The notes under the pieces were generated by a model that made no database searches, was not told the DNA's origin, and saw only the letters and a list, made by a program, of their open reading frames with translations. From contig JASLCA010000203.1 of assembly GCA_030146225.1 (NCBI GenBank), positions 1 through 14,922 of the forward strand: DNA of 14,922 nucleotides. The letters are read 5' to 3'. The stretch's first letter is position 1, and every line of letters starts with the position of its first letter. Positions 7,296 through 14,922 of the stretch are shown piece by piece. The stretch is from Sphingobacterium sp. (GTDB lineage Bacteria; Bacteroidota; Bacteroidia; Sphingobacteriales; Sphingobacteriaceae). The position numbers were made by a program, and so were the translations under genes.

Positions 7296-9062
7296 ATGAT
7301 GACAATGAAGACAACGCTTAAACATATACTCCTTGCGCTTGCAGCGCTAACGGCTACTGCATGCTCTAAGGACTTCCTCAACAAGGAGCCTTTTGATAAG
7401 TTAGTACCCAATTCTTATTTCAATACAGAGGCTGACTTGCAGCTGTATAGCAACTCTTTTTATCAGAGTTTTATCCCCTCGGCACTAGCAATAGTACAGG
7501 CGGATGAGATGGGTGAATACACCTCCAAGAATAATTCGCCACAGTTTATTGCGGGTAATTTTTCGCCAGTTGATCAAAAGGCTTGGGACTGGACGAAGTT
7601 GCGCAATGTGAATTATTTCTTAGCCAAGTACAACAACCCGGCTATTCCACAAGAGGCTAGGAATCACTATGCAGGTATTGCTAGATTTTATAGGGCGCTT
7701 TTCTACTTTGACATGGTCAAGGATTTTGGAGATGTGCCTTGGTACGCGCAGCCTTTGTCTACCGATGACAAGGACCTGCTCTATAAAGGGCGAGACCCGC
7801 GTGCAGCTGTGATGGACTCGGTATTGGCTGATATTAATTTTGCTATTGAAAACATTCGCCCTAAAAAGGATGCGACCTCCTCGACCATTAGTAAGTGGGT
7901 GGCATTGGGCTTGAAGTCTAGGGTCTGTCTTTTTGAAGGAACCTACCGTAAGTATCATCCAGAATTGAAGCTCCAAGCTTCGGCCGACAAATGGTTGAAC
8001 GAGGCCTTTAACGCATCCAAGGAATTGGTGGATGGTAAGCAGTATAGCCTGTACAATACAGGTAAGCCTACAAGTGATTATCGGGCCTTGTTTATCAGTG
8101 AAAATCCTGTGGCTACAGAGGTGATCTGGGCAAATGTCTACAATAATGCCCTGAAGCGTTGGCATGAGGTGACATGGAAGTTTAACTCGGCTACCTATGG
8201 CGCGCGCTGGGGCTTAAACAAGCAGTTTGTAAATACCTACCTGAATGCGGATGGAAGTCGCTTCACCGATAAGTCTGGCTATGATGAATTACTTTTTGTA
8301 GAAGAGATGACAGGGCGGGATCCACGTTTGTCCCAATCGGTACGTGGTCTTGGGTATAAGCGTTCTGATGGCTCTGCTGCACCTGCAAACTTTGGCTATA
8401 CCTTTACAGGTTATCACCTGATGAAGTTTAGCTTGGATGATAAGCGTATGGATGGAGTCGCAGAGGCTTATAACTCGGTTACGATGATGCGCTATGCTGA
8501 GATTCTATTGAATTATGCAGAGGCCGCTGCTGAACTGGGTAAGCTGGCGGGGGATAATAATCTTTGGAATCAAACGATCGGTGCTTTACGTAGCCGTGCG
8601 GGTGTGAACCCGAAACAACCTGATCGTGCGGATGCTTATCTACAGCAGGAGTACTTCCCGGAGATTTCGGATATGTACCTGTTGGAGGTGCGTCGTGAGC
8701 GGGGGATTGAGCTTGTATATGAAGGTTTGCGTTATGATGACTTGATGCGTTGGAAGAAGGGGAGATTGCTAGAGATGCCATGGAAAGGAATCTATGTACC
8801 GGCTATGGATCTAGAGATGGACCTTGACGGGAATGGAACGCCAGATGTTTCTTTTGTGAAAGCTACGCCTTCCAAGCCTAAAGCAGGAGTGGTATACTAT
8901 GTGGTAGATGGTAAGTCCGCTAAGCTTTCTGCTGGGGATAAAGGCCATATTATCTGGCGTGCGGATGAGAAGCGACAGTTTGAAGATAAGAAATACCTAA
9001 AGCCTATTTCCAATGCGGACTTCGTTATAAATCCCGCACTCGGACAAAACGAAGGCTGGTAA
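7296..9062 (+). CDS. SusD/RagB-type surface lipoprotein (pair 1)
   Basis: This 588-residue protein is the extracellular lid and ligand-binding partner of the SusC encoded 2 bp upstream. Three in-frame ATGs (7296, 7299, 7305) precede a basic n-region and a hydrophobic core; the lipobox TATAC gives Cys23 as the lipidated residue, followed by the common SusD opening SKDFLNKEP. Family hallmarks include AWDWTKLRNVNYFLAKY (96-112), ARFYRALFYFDMVKDFGDVPW (129-149, TPR-like helices), LFEGTYRKYH (212-221), MRYAEILLNYAEA (398-410) and, near the end, ELVYEGLRYDDLMRWK (472-487). LFEGTYRKYH is shared with a distinct SusD subgroup and with the second SusD here. An Asp-rich loop, DLDGNGTPD (509-517), resembles a calcium-binding loop. 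The C-terminus NPALGQNEGW matches the usual SusD ending. A terminator follows within 25 bp. Confidence 0.94.
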   Translation: MMTMKTTLKHILLALAALTATACSKDFLNKEPFDKLVPNSYFNTEADLQLYSNSFYQSFIPSALAIVQADEMGEYTSKNNSPQFIAGNFSPVDQKAWDWTKLRNVNYFLAKYNNPAIPQEARNHYAGIARFYRALFYFDMVKDFGDVPWYAQPLSTDDKDLLYKGRDPRAAVMDSVLADINFAIENIRPKKDATSSTISKWVALGLKSRVCLFEGTYRKYHPELKLQASADKWLNEAFNASKELVDGKQYSLYNTGKPTSDYRALFISENPVATEVIWANVYNNALKRWHEVTWKFNSATYGARWGLNKQFVNTYLNADGSRFTDKSGYDELLFVEEMTGRDPRLSQSVRGLGYKRSDGSAAPANFGYTFTGYHLMKFSLDDKRMDGVAEAYNSVTMMRYAEILLNYAEAAAELGKLAGDNNLWNQTIGALRSRAGVNPKQPDRADAYLQQEYFPEISDMYLLEVRRERGIELVYEGLRYDDLMRWKKGRLLEMPWKGIYVPAMDLEMDLDGNGTPDVSFVKATPSKPKAGVVYYVVDGKSAKLSAGDKGHIIWRADEKRQFEDKKYLKPISNADFVINPALGQNEGW

Positions 9063-9084
9063 TTGATTAAATGATTTTGACAGG

Positions 9085-9118
9085 AAGGGTCTCTGCAAGC
9101 TTGCAGAGACCCTTTTTT
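9085..9118 (+). terminator. Strong intrinsic terminator after SusC/SusD pair 1
   Basis: Two perfect 15-bp arms, AAGGGTCTCTGCAAG (9085-9099) and CTTGCAGAGACCCTT (9100-9114), form a GC-containing palindrome that runs directly into a T tract (9113-9118) then GTTGTG. It starts 22 bp after the SusD stop. This is the clearest regulatory structure in the window and makes the downstream SusC/SusD pair a separate transcription unit. Confidence 0.92.
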
Positions 9119-9311
9119 GTTGTGACACTACCGAGTTTTTGCTAACAGCTTGCCTATCTGATACAATAGTATCTTTTATTTAGGGGTTTCAATCGTTATA
9201 GTTTGTGATGCAATCGATTGCCTTTGTTCTTTGTGAAGTTTTATCCCATTTAGCTGAATATTTTTATAGTGTCGCTATAAGAGCGCGTAATATATTAAAC
9301 TGATCTACCCC
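9119..9311 (+). promoter_or_regulatory. Palindrome-rich upstream region of SusC/SusD pair 2
   Basis: This non-coding stretch must hold the control region of the second pair because a terminator precedes it. Three dyads are visible: GATAC/GTATC around AATA (9160-9173), the perfect 12-bp palindrome GCAATCGATTGC (9210-9221), and TTATAG/CTATAA around TGTCG (9264-9280). A near-match to a Bacteroidota -7 box (TATAGTTTG, one base too long) lies at 9197-9205. I see no convincing paired -33/-7 promoter, so the transcription start is unresolved. Confidence 0.35.
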
Positions 9312-12300
9312 ATGGATCGGGAACCAATTAAATGTAATATTATGGATAAAGATTTCTCCAAAAAATCAGTTAATCGCAATTGTTATCACAAGTTATTGAC
9401 GGTATTAATACCTCTATTGTTGATGCTCTATTGCTATACCTGTTTTTTGAGCCCAGCCTTAGCGGCGCATTATCAATTTGCTCCCTTGCAACAAGGTTAT
9501 CTGCTGCAAGGTAAGGTCGTTGATATAGAAGGTCTGCTATTATCAGGGGTTACTATACGGGAGCAGGGGACACAAACGGTTACATCGAGCAATGATCAAG
9601 GCCATTTTGTTATACATGTAAAGTCCAACAAGGCTATGCTGAGCCTTACACGGTTAGGTTATCAAGACCTAATGTGCAGTGCGGATCAAGCCCAGCTTGT
9701 AGAGATGCAAATGCAGGATATAGGTTTAGAGGAGGTTATTGTTGTTGGATTTGGGACGCAGAAGAAGATTAATCTTACGGGGGCCATATCCCACCTGGGG
9801 AAAGAGGCCCTTGAGAATAGGCCGGTGGCTAATATTGGACAGGCCTTGCATGGGGCAATACCCAATTTAAATATTAATTTTCGCAATGGTGCGCCCAATA
9901 CAACCCCTAACTTTAACCTGCGCGGTGGTACTTCATTTTCTTACAATCAAAATACAGGTGTCTTTGAGGCGGTCAATGGCAATCCGCTCGTAATTATTGA
10001 CGGGGTAGAAGGATCTACGGCACAATTGAATCAACTTAATCCCAACGATATCTTGGATATTTCCTTTATAAAAGATGCCTCAGCGGCGGCAATCTTTGGC
10101 ACTAAAGCTCCCTATGGCGTTATCTTAGTCCGCAGCAAACGTGGCGAATTTAATCAGGCTGCTAAAATCAGCTATGGGTATGACCTATCTTTTGATACGC
10201 CTGCGGCAATTCCAGACATTTTAAATTCTGTAGCGATACAAGAAAGTGCGATGAATAAAACCTCTTGGACGGGTGGAGTTCCCAGTTCATCTGATGTGAC
10301 AAAGCTGGAAAATTTGAAAAAATATATTCAAGATCCTAAGCCCGAAAATGCATGGTTTGAAGAAGGGAATAAGCTGATCTGGGTAGCTAATACAAATCCA
10401 TTTGATGAGGTCGTTCGAAACTGGACACCGATGCAAAAACATAATTTAAGCACCAGTGGAGGTGGGAGTACAATCAATTATTACCTCTCGCTTGGTTTGC
10501 AGCGGCAACAGGGGATGTATAAAATCAACACGGATGAGTTTACACGTTATAATGGACTTTTAAACCTAAATACTAAAGTAAAAAGCTGGTTCAATTTATT
10601 TACGAAGCTGGGTTTTGATCAATCCAATTATGCGACTCCCTATATTGTTGGGGGAAAAGGATCATTATGGAATGCGATGATGGGGGAGGTCGAGCGAAAC
10701 ATCAACATGCCCATTCTTACGGGACCAAATGACCCGATTCCCAATGCTTATACTGACAATATACTGGCTTGGGTTTCTTATGGTGCGCGAAACAAGTCCA
10801 TCAATAGGCGTATATCTTTGGTTGCCTCCCCAGAGTTTATCTTTTTACCTAATAAGCTTACCTTAAAAGCTGATTTAGCTTATCTGCCTCAATCCTATCG
10901 TTTAAGTAGGTTTAGTCCGAAGATTCGTCAAGTTATTGACAATTGGTCCTACAGCGTTCAACAGGCTGAAGCTGCAGAGAATAGAGCCTTTTTTGATCGT
11001 TATGATCAAGATAATTATAGCGCGAATATCTACGCGAACTATAGACAGACCTTTGGTCGGAACCATAATTTCGCAGCAATAGCTGGCTTTAACCAAGAGC
11101 GGTTCAACTTTGATCAGATCTACAATACATTTAGAAAATTATTGGCAGCAGATATTCAGAACCCAAATGTTGCTGAGGACCCCACTTTACATACAGTGGG
11201 TACCAATTCCTATACGAGCACAGGTAGAGCGGCATTTGGACGAATCAATTATGATTACAAAGGGAAGTACCTTTTCGAATCCAATATGCGTTATGACGGA
11301 AGCTCTAAGTTTCCTTATAAGGATCGTTTCGTAAGCTTCCCTTCCTTTTCTGCTGGTTGGCGTATTTCTGAGGAGCAATTTATGGACTTCTCGAAGTCTT
11401 GGCTGAATGATCTAAAAGTTAGGGGGAGTTGGGGGAAATTAGGCAATCAGCCCGCATCTGCTTATCCCTATCAGGCTGTTTTGGGTACGGGTAAGTCTAG
11501 CTATATGATTGATGGTAACCAAGTCGTGTATATGAATCCTCCAGGCTTGGTATCCCCTAATTTAACCTTTGAAAAGGCGGAGACGAGCAACTTGGGGGTA
11601 GATCTAAGTATGCTTGCCAATCGCTTACAAGTTACGGCTGAAGTTTACCGTAGACAGACAACTGACATCCTAAGTGACGGAGCAGCGAACTACCCCTCCG
11701 TCCTAGGCACCTCAGCTCCTTATACGAATTCTGGCACCTTAAAGACAAATGGGTTTGAGTTAAGTCTCCAATGGCGTGATAAATTGGCAAATGGTATTCA
11801 TTATCGTGTAGGACTTAATCTGTCGGATTATTTTACAACTGTTGTGCATTATGCTGGGAACTCTCAGAAACTGCTTTGGAACTCAGGCGGCAGAACACTT
11901 TTGTACGACAATATGCGGGTGGGTGAAATCTGGGGCTATCATACAGGAGGTATACTGCAAGAAGCTGACTTTGAAAAGCAAAATCCAAATGGGAGTTGGG
12001 AATTTAATGGACCTTACCAGGGGCGAATCAATGCCAACCTATACCCTGGATACCTTTGGTATAGGGACCTAAATGGGGATGGAAAGGTGGATAATGGGAA
12101 CCGCTTGGCTGATGATAGCGGTGACCTACGGGTGATTGGTAATGAAACCCCACGGTACAAATTTGGCTTTACGGGGAATGTGCAGTATAAAGGCTTCGAC
12201 TTGGATTTCTTATTTCAAGGGGTCTTAAAAAGAGACGTTTGGACCTCTTCTTCTGCTTATTGGGGCGGAGGGGCAGGCTCCCGCTGGATGTTGGATCGCT

Positions 12301-12593
12301 CTTGGACCCCAGAGCGTACTGCTGCGCAGTTTCCGATGTATACAGCGCCCGTACAAACACAAACGGCTTATCTTATAAATGGAGCCTACCTTCGACTGAA
12401 GCAAGCTGTTTTAGGCTATACCCTTCCTAAACAGCTTATGCAGTCTATAGGTGTTGAAAAAGCAAGATTTACACTCGCTAGCTTTAACCTATTCGAAATC
12501 ACGAAGATCCCCGGCATTTTTGACCCTGATCAGATCACAAGCGATTATCCGCAAAAACGCAGTGTATCTTTTGGCTTGCAAGTAACATTTTAA
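9312..12593 (+). CDS. SusC/RagA-type TonB-dependent outer-membrane transporter (pair 2)
   Basis: This second outer-membrane SusC barrel has 1093 residues from the first ATG. The ATG at 9342 (Met11) is equally or more likely the true start, since it is preceded by A/T-rich sequence and shortens an over-long n-region. The signal core is LLTVLIPLLLMLYCYTCFLSPALAA (about 28-52). Next come a carboxypeptidase-regulatory-like domain (about 65-135), the TonB-box region LEEVIVVGFG (139-148) with GTQKKINLTGA, and the plug (about 150-278) with LVIIDGVEG and FIKDASAAAIFGTKAPYGV. The barrel ends in SFGLQVTF and carries YRDLNGDGKVD (about 917) and ETPRYKFGF. No STN domain is present. It resembles the first SusC across all domains but has clearly diverged, including a longer plug insertion (about 209-224). 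Its SusD begins 11 bp downstream. The ligand cannot be inferred. Confidence 0.94.
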   Translation: MDREPIKCNIMDKDFSKKSVNRNCYHKLLTVLIPLLLMLYCYTCFLSPALAAHYQFAPLQQGYLLQGKVVDIEGLLLSGVTIREQGTQTVTSSNDQGHFVIHVKSNKAMLSLTRLGYQDLMCSADQAQLVEMQMQDIGLEEVIVVGFGTQKKINLTGAISHLGKEALENRPVANIGQALHGAIPNLNINFRNGAPNTTPNFNLRGGTSFSYNQNTGVFEAVNGNPLVIIDGVEGSTAQLNQLNPNDILDISFIKDASAAAIFGTKAPYGVILVRSKRGEFNQAAKISYGYDLSFDTPAAIPDILNSVAIQESAMNKTSWTGGVPSSSDVTKLENLKKYIQDPKPENAWFEEGNKLIWVANTNPFDEVVRNWTPMQKHNLSTSGGGSTINYYLSLGLQRQQGMYKINTDEFTRYNGLLNLNTKVKSWFNLFTKLGFDQSNYATPYIVGGKGSLWNAMMGEVERNINMPILTGPNDPIPNAYTDNILAWVSYGARNKSINRRISLVASPEFIFLPNKLTLKADLAYLPQSYRLSRFSPKIRQVIDNWSYSVQQAEAAENRAFFDRYDQDNYSANIYANYRQTFGRNHNFAAIAGFNQERFNFDQIYNTFRKLLAADIQNPNVAEDPTLHTVGTNSYTSTGRAAFGRINYDYKGKYLFESNMRYDGSSKFPYKDRFVSFPSFSAGWRISEEQFMDFSKSWLNDLKVRGSWGKLGNQPASAYPYQAVLGTGKSSYMIDGNQVVYMNPPGLVSPNLTFEKAETSNLGVDLSMLANRLQVTAEVYRRQTTDILSDGAANYPSVLGTSAPYTNSGTLKTNGFELSLQWRDKLANGIHYRVGLNLSDYFTTVVHYAGNSQKLLWNSGGRTLLYDNMRVGEIWGYHTGGILQEADFEKQNPNGSWEFNGPYQGRINANLYPGYLWYRDLNGDGKVDNGNRLADDSGDLRVIGNETPRYKFGFTGNVQYKGFDLDFLFQGVLKRDVWTSSSAYWGGGAGSRWMLDRSWTPERTAAQFPMYTAPVQTQTAYLINGAYLRLKQAVLGYTLPKQLMQSIGVEKARFTLASFNLFEITKIPGIFDPDQITSDYPQKRSVSFGLQVTF

Positions 12594-12604
12594 AACTAAC
12601 GACT

Positions 12605-14545
12605 ATGAAAGCATTTGCATCAAACTTATTTTTAATCTTTGGAATCAGCCTGCTACTAATTGCTTGTAATGATAAGTTCTTGCAGCAGGATCCACAACAA
12701 AGCTTAGCAAAGGAAACTTCCTTGAGAGACGAGAGCGAATTAATGATTTACCTAAACAATCTTTATGGACGTTACATTGAAGGCCATCAAAGCGGTTGGG
12801 CAACATCAAGCTCGGTGCCTTTTATACATAGGGGAAGCCACTTGGTTTCCGGGGATTTTTTAAGCGACAACTTGGTGTCTAGGGGAAATGTGTCCACTAA
12901 GTTGGATAATTCCTACTTGACGCCAACTGCTGGAGGGGCAGTTGGCTGGACTTGGTCAAATTTAAGATCAATAAACTACTTCCTGCAAAATTATAAAAAT
13001 GCCTTGCCTGCGGTGGGCGGAAATCTGGAAAAGTTAGATAGATACCTTGGCGAAGCGCTCTTCTTTAAGGCTTGGGAATATTACAAGAAAGTTATGCTAT
13101 TTGGTGACGTCCCTTGGTTTGAACAAGACTTAAATATTGATAGTGAGCGGCTATTTGCACCTAGAGATAGTCGAGAGCAGGTGATGGACTCGGTATTGTA
13201 TTGTATAAATCAGGCTTTTGAAAAGCTACCTGATGTTGTAAACAAACCACATGGTCGCATAAATAAAGATATGGCCGCCTTTTTAAAGGCGAGAATAGGT
13301 CTTTTTGAGGGGTCCTTTCGAACCTATCACACCGAGTTGGGCTTAACGGCTACGGCAAACAAGTTTTTGAATGCCGCAGTAGAGGCTAGCGATTACCTGA
13401 TGAAAACAGGACGCTATAAACTGTTCAACACAGGGTCTGAACCCTATTGGAAGCTGTTTACCTTTAAACGTGACCCCATTTCAGATGGACATCAGGAGGC
13501 AATATTGGCTAGAACCTACGATGGTGTGACGGTGGGACATGCTACACAACGCTATTGGGATCAAAACAATAGTGTGTCTAGTAGACCAGCCGGAGGTGCA
13601 ACGAAAGGTCTGGTCGATGAATACCTCTGTATTGATGGCAGACCCATTTATTTTGCTGGTTCAGAGGGGAGTTATGTAGCTAATCCACTTTTCAATGGCT
13701 ATGATGGTTTTTGGACCGAGTTAGAGAATAGAGATCCACGCTTGATGCAGACTGTTGGCTATCCAGGTAAACATCGTTCTATATTTAATGCGCGTACAGG
13801 TATTTGGGGGATAGCGGAGAATGGTGTTACTTATCCGCGGCTATCTTATAATAATGGTACCTCTACAGTGACTGGGTATGCGATTGTAAAACATTGGATG
13901 GGTGATCGCGTAGAGAATGAGGCTACTGTATTGGGACGTCAGACCGCCATTGAGTTTCGCTATGCGGAAGTCTTGTTAATATTTGCGGAAGCGAAAGCTA
14001 TTTTGGGTAGCATTACGCAAGCTGATATAGACAATACGATTAATCTCTTACGTACAAGGGCTGGATTTGACTTTGTTAAGTATCCCATTAGTCGCTTAGT
14101 GATCGGTAGTGAGCCCAAGGATCCCCGCTTGGACGGAATTTATGCTACACTTAAAATTCCTGCAATTACGCCACTTATGCGAGAGATTAGACGGGAAAGA
14201 AGGGTGGAGCTAGCAGTTGAGGGTATGCGTTATGAAGACTTGATGCGTTGGAAGGCTGGTATGTTGCTGACAGTTCCCCTGCGCGGTATGAAGTTTACAA
14301 GTGAAAAAGAAAAGCGCTACGATGGTACCAATACGAGCAAACCGATTATTGCAATTCTTGAGGTTGTGAATAGGGATGTATTTCTGGATCAGGATAAGTT
14401 TATTATTGCCTACCCTAGAAGCCCCAGGATAACAAATGGACAACTTCCTTGGGAGGATTACAGGTATTATTGGCCATTGCCTTTAGAAGACTTAACCTTA
14501 AATAGGAAGCTAAAGCAGAATGATGGCTGGCAGGCTGTAGATTAA
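12605..14545 (+). CDS. SusD/RagB-type surface lipoprotein (pair 2)
   Basis: This 646-residue ligand-capturing partner of the SusC ends about 60 residues longer than its neighbour in pair 1. The lipobox LLIAC gives Cys21, followed by NDKFLQQDP, the usual SusD start. Conserved stretches are WTWSNLRSINYFLQNY (115-130), EALFFKAWEYYKKVMLFGDVPW (150-171), LFEGSFRTYHTELGL (233-247), EFRYAEVLLIFAEAKA (450-465) and ELAVEGMRYEDLMRWK (535-550), ending in KQNDGW. It shares the FEG-[ST]-[YF]-R-x-YH motif and the VMDSVL motif with the first SusD, supporting common descent of the pairs. Extra length lies partly in a Ser/Gly-rich N-terminal segment (about 62-112) and in the 490-520 loop; such insertions often shape the ligand site. 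It lacks the Asp-rich loop of the first SusD. A lipoprotein gene follows after 27 bp. Confidence 0.93.
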   Translation: MKAFASNLFLIFGISLLLIACNDKFLQQDPQQSLAKETSLRDESELMIYLNNLYGRYIEGHQSGWATSSSVPFIHRGSHLVSGDFLSDNLVSRGNVSTKLDNSYLTPTAGGAVGWTWSNLRSINYFLQNYKNALPAVGGNLEKLDRYLGEALFFKAWEYYKKVMLFGDVPWFEQDLNIDSERLFAPRDSREQVMDSVLYCINQAFEKLPDVVNKPHGRINKDMAAFLKARIGLFEGSFRTYHTELGLTATANKFLNAAVEASDYLMKTGRYKLFNTGSEPYWKLFTFKRDPISDGHQEAILARTYDGVTVGHATQRYWDQNNSVSSRPAGGATKGLVDEYLCIDGRPIYFAGSEGSYVANPLFNGYDGFWTELENRDPRLMQTVGYPGKHRSIFNARTGIWGIAENGVTYPRLSYNNGTSTVTGYAIVKHWMGDRVENEATVLGRQTAIEFRYAEVLLIFAEAKAILGSITQADIDNTINLLRTRAGFDFVKYPISRLVIGSEPKDPRLDGIYATLKIPAITPLMREIRRERRVELAVEGMRYEDLMRWKAGMLLTVPLRGMKFTSEKEKRYDGTNTSKPIIAILEVVNRDVFLDQDKFIIAYPRSPRITNGQLPWEDYRYYWPLPLEDLTLNRKLKQNDGWQAVD

Positions 14546-14572
14546 AAAGGTGTAAACTAAAAGATAATTAAC

Positions 14573-14922
14573 ATGAAAAATTTAAATCCTATTAACCCCA
14601 TAATTTTGGGGTGCTGCGTACTTCTTTTGCTTATGGCATGTAAAAAGGATAAGGAGGAAGTATTGGGATTGTCTATTAAAGAGGCAAATTATATGAGTGC
14701 CGGGAACTACATGGGGATTCGTATAAAAGCAACCGAAAGTATACAATTGACAGCATTGCTTACTCCTGGCAATCGGGAGACTAAAGATGTTCTTTATACG
14801 CATAAGTACCCCGATTTACTAAGTATTTCGGCTACTGGTCTCCTCGTAGGAAAGTCCGCTGGTCGCGACACCTTAACGGTATCCCTGCTTGGTCGTAATT
14901 CGCTGCCTATTCATTATGTTGT
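14573..14922 (+). CDS. Lipoprotein with Big2-type Ig-like domain, 5' part only
   Basis: An open frame starts at the ATG in AACATGAAAAAT and runs off the window after 116 complete codons. It encodes MKNLNPINPIILGCCVLLLLMAC with a good lipobox (LMAC, Cys23). The next residues, KKDKEE, are charged and acidic-ending, which fits Bacteroidota surface-export signals. From about residue 55 the pattern IQLTALLTPGN, then YPDLLSISATGLLVGKSAGRDTLTVSL, matches the Big2 bacterial Ig fold (a 'statement is true, then G-x-[VL]-x-G-x-x-x-G-x-x-T-[LI]-x-V' rhythm). It lies 27 bp after the SusD and in the same direction, so it is probably in the same operon. The position suggests a surface ligand-binding protein analogous to SusE/SusF or a Big2-linked enzyme; the missing 3' part would decide which. 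Confidence 0.75.
   Translation, partial: MKNLNPINPIILGCCVLLLLMACKKDKEEVLGLSIKEANYMSAGNYMGIRIKATESIQLTALLTPGNRETKDVLYTHKYPDLLSISATGLLVGKSAGRDTLTVSLLGRNSLPIHYV

Noticed and set aside
7620..8165. Long open frame of 181 codons on the minus strand
   Set aside because: It lies wholly inside the first SusD gene, which has strong family motifs in the sense frame. The antisense translation is Cys/His/Pro-scattered with no recognisable motif, signal or start context.
9312..9341. Ten-residue extension at the start of the second SusC as certain coding sequence
   Set aside because: It is kept in the reported coordinates but not asserted, because the ATG at 9342 has a better A/T-rich context and gives a more normal signal peptide.
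14582..14803. Open frame of 73 codons on the minus strand near the window end
   Set aside because: It overlaps the lipoprotein start on the + strand, which has a clear lipobox and an Ig-like pattern; the antisense frame shows nothing recognisable.

Overview
The window comes from a Bacteroidota genome, most likely of the Sphingobacteriales (Sphingobacterium/Pedobacter type). The evidence is two adjacent SusC/SusD outer-membrane nutrient-uptake pairs, several predicted surface lipoproteins, A/T-rich start regions without clear Shine-Dalgarno sequences, and one box of the Bacteroidota TAnnTTTG promoter class. The placement below phylum level is inference. I see no tRNA, rRNA, CRISPR array, insertion sequence or phage gene.

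Region 1 (1-3577, + strand) is the tail of an operon that began upstream. It holds the C-terminal end of a probable fasciclin-domain protein, a lipoprotein resembling the DUF5007 family that overlaps it by 11 bp, and a 779-residue secreted protein. The last has an MG2-like N-terminus and a TonB-plug-like C-terminal domain but no beta-barrel. All three look exported, so this is probably an accessory set for an upstream SusC/SusD complex that lies outside the window.

Region 2 (3578-4032) carries one small two-helix membrane protein gene on the minus strand, convergent with region 1. A strong hairpin sits upstream of it, and a candidate promoter with an overlapping inverted repeat precedes the next + strand operon.

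Region 3 (4033-9118) is SusC/SusD pair 1. The two genes are 2 bp apart and are followed by a textbook intrinsic terminator.

Region 4 (9119-14922) starts with about 190 bp of non-coding DNA rich in short palindromes. It continues with SusC/SusD pair 2 and then a lipoprotein with a bacterial Ig-like (Big2-type) domain that runs off the window end. The lipoprotein occupies the position where surface glycan-binding proteins are often encoded.

In each pair, SusC is the TonB-dependent barrel that takes a ligand through the outer membrane, and SusD is the lipoprotein lid that captures it outside. The two pairs are diverged relatives in tandem with separate transcription units, which suggests related but distinct ligands. 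No glycoside hydrolase, peptidase, sigma/anti-sigma pair or hybrid sensor is visible, and neither SusC has an N-terminal STN signalling domain, so the substrate cannot be named. I found no clearly new biological system; the best leads are the barrel-less plug protein, the tandem pairs and the regulatory region around 3880-4040.
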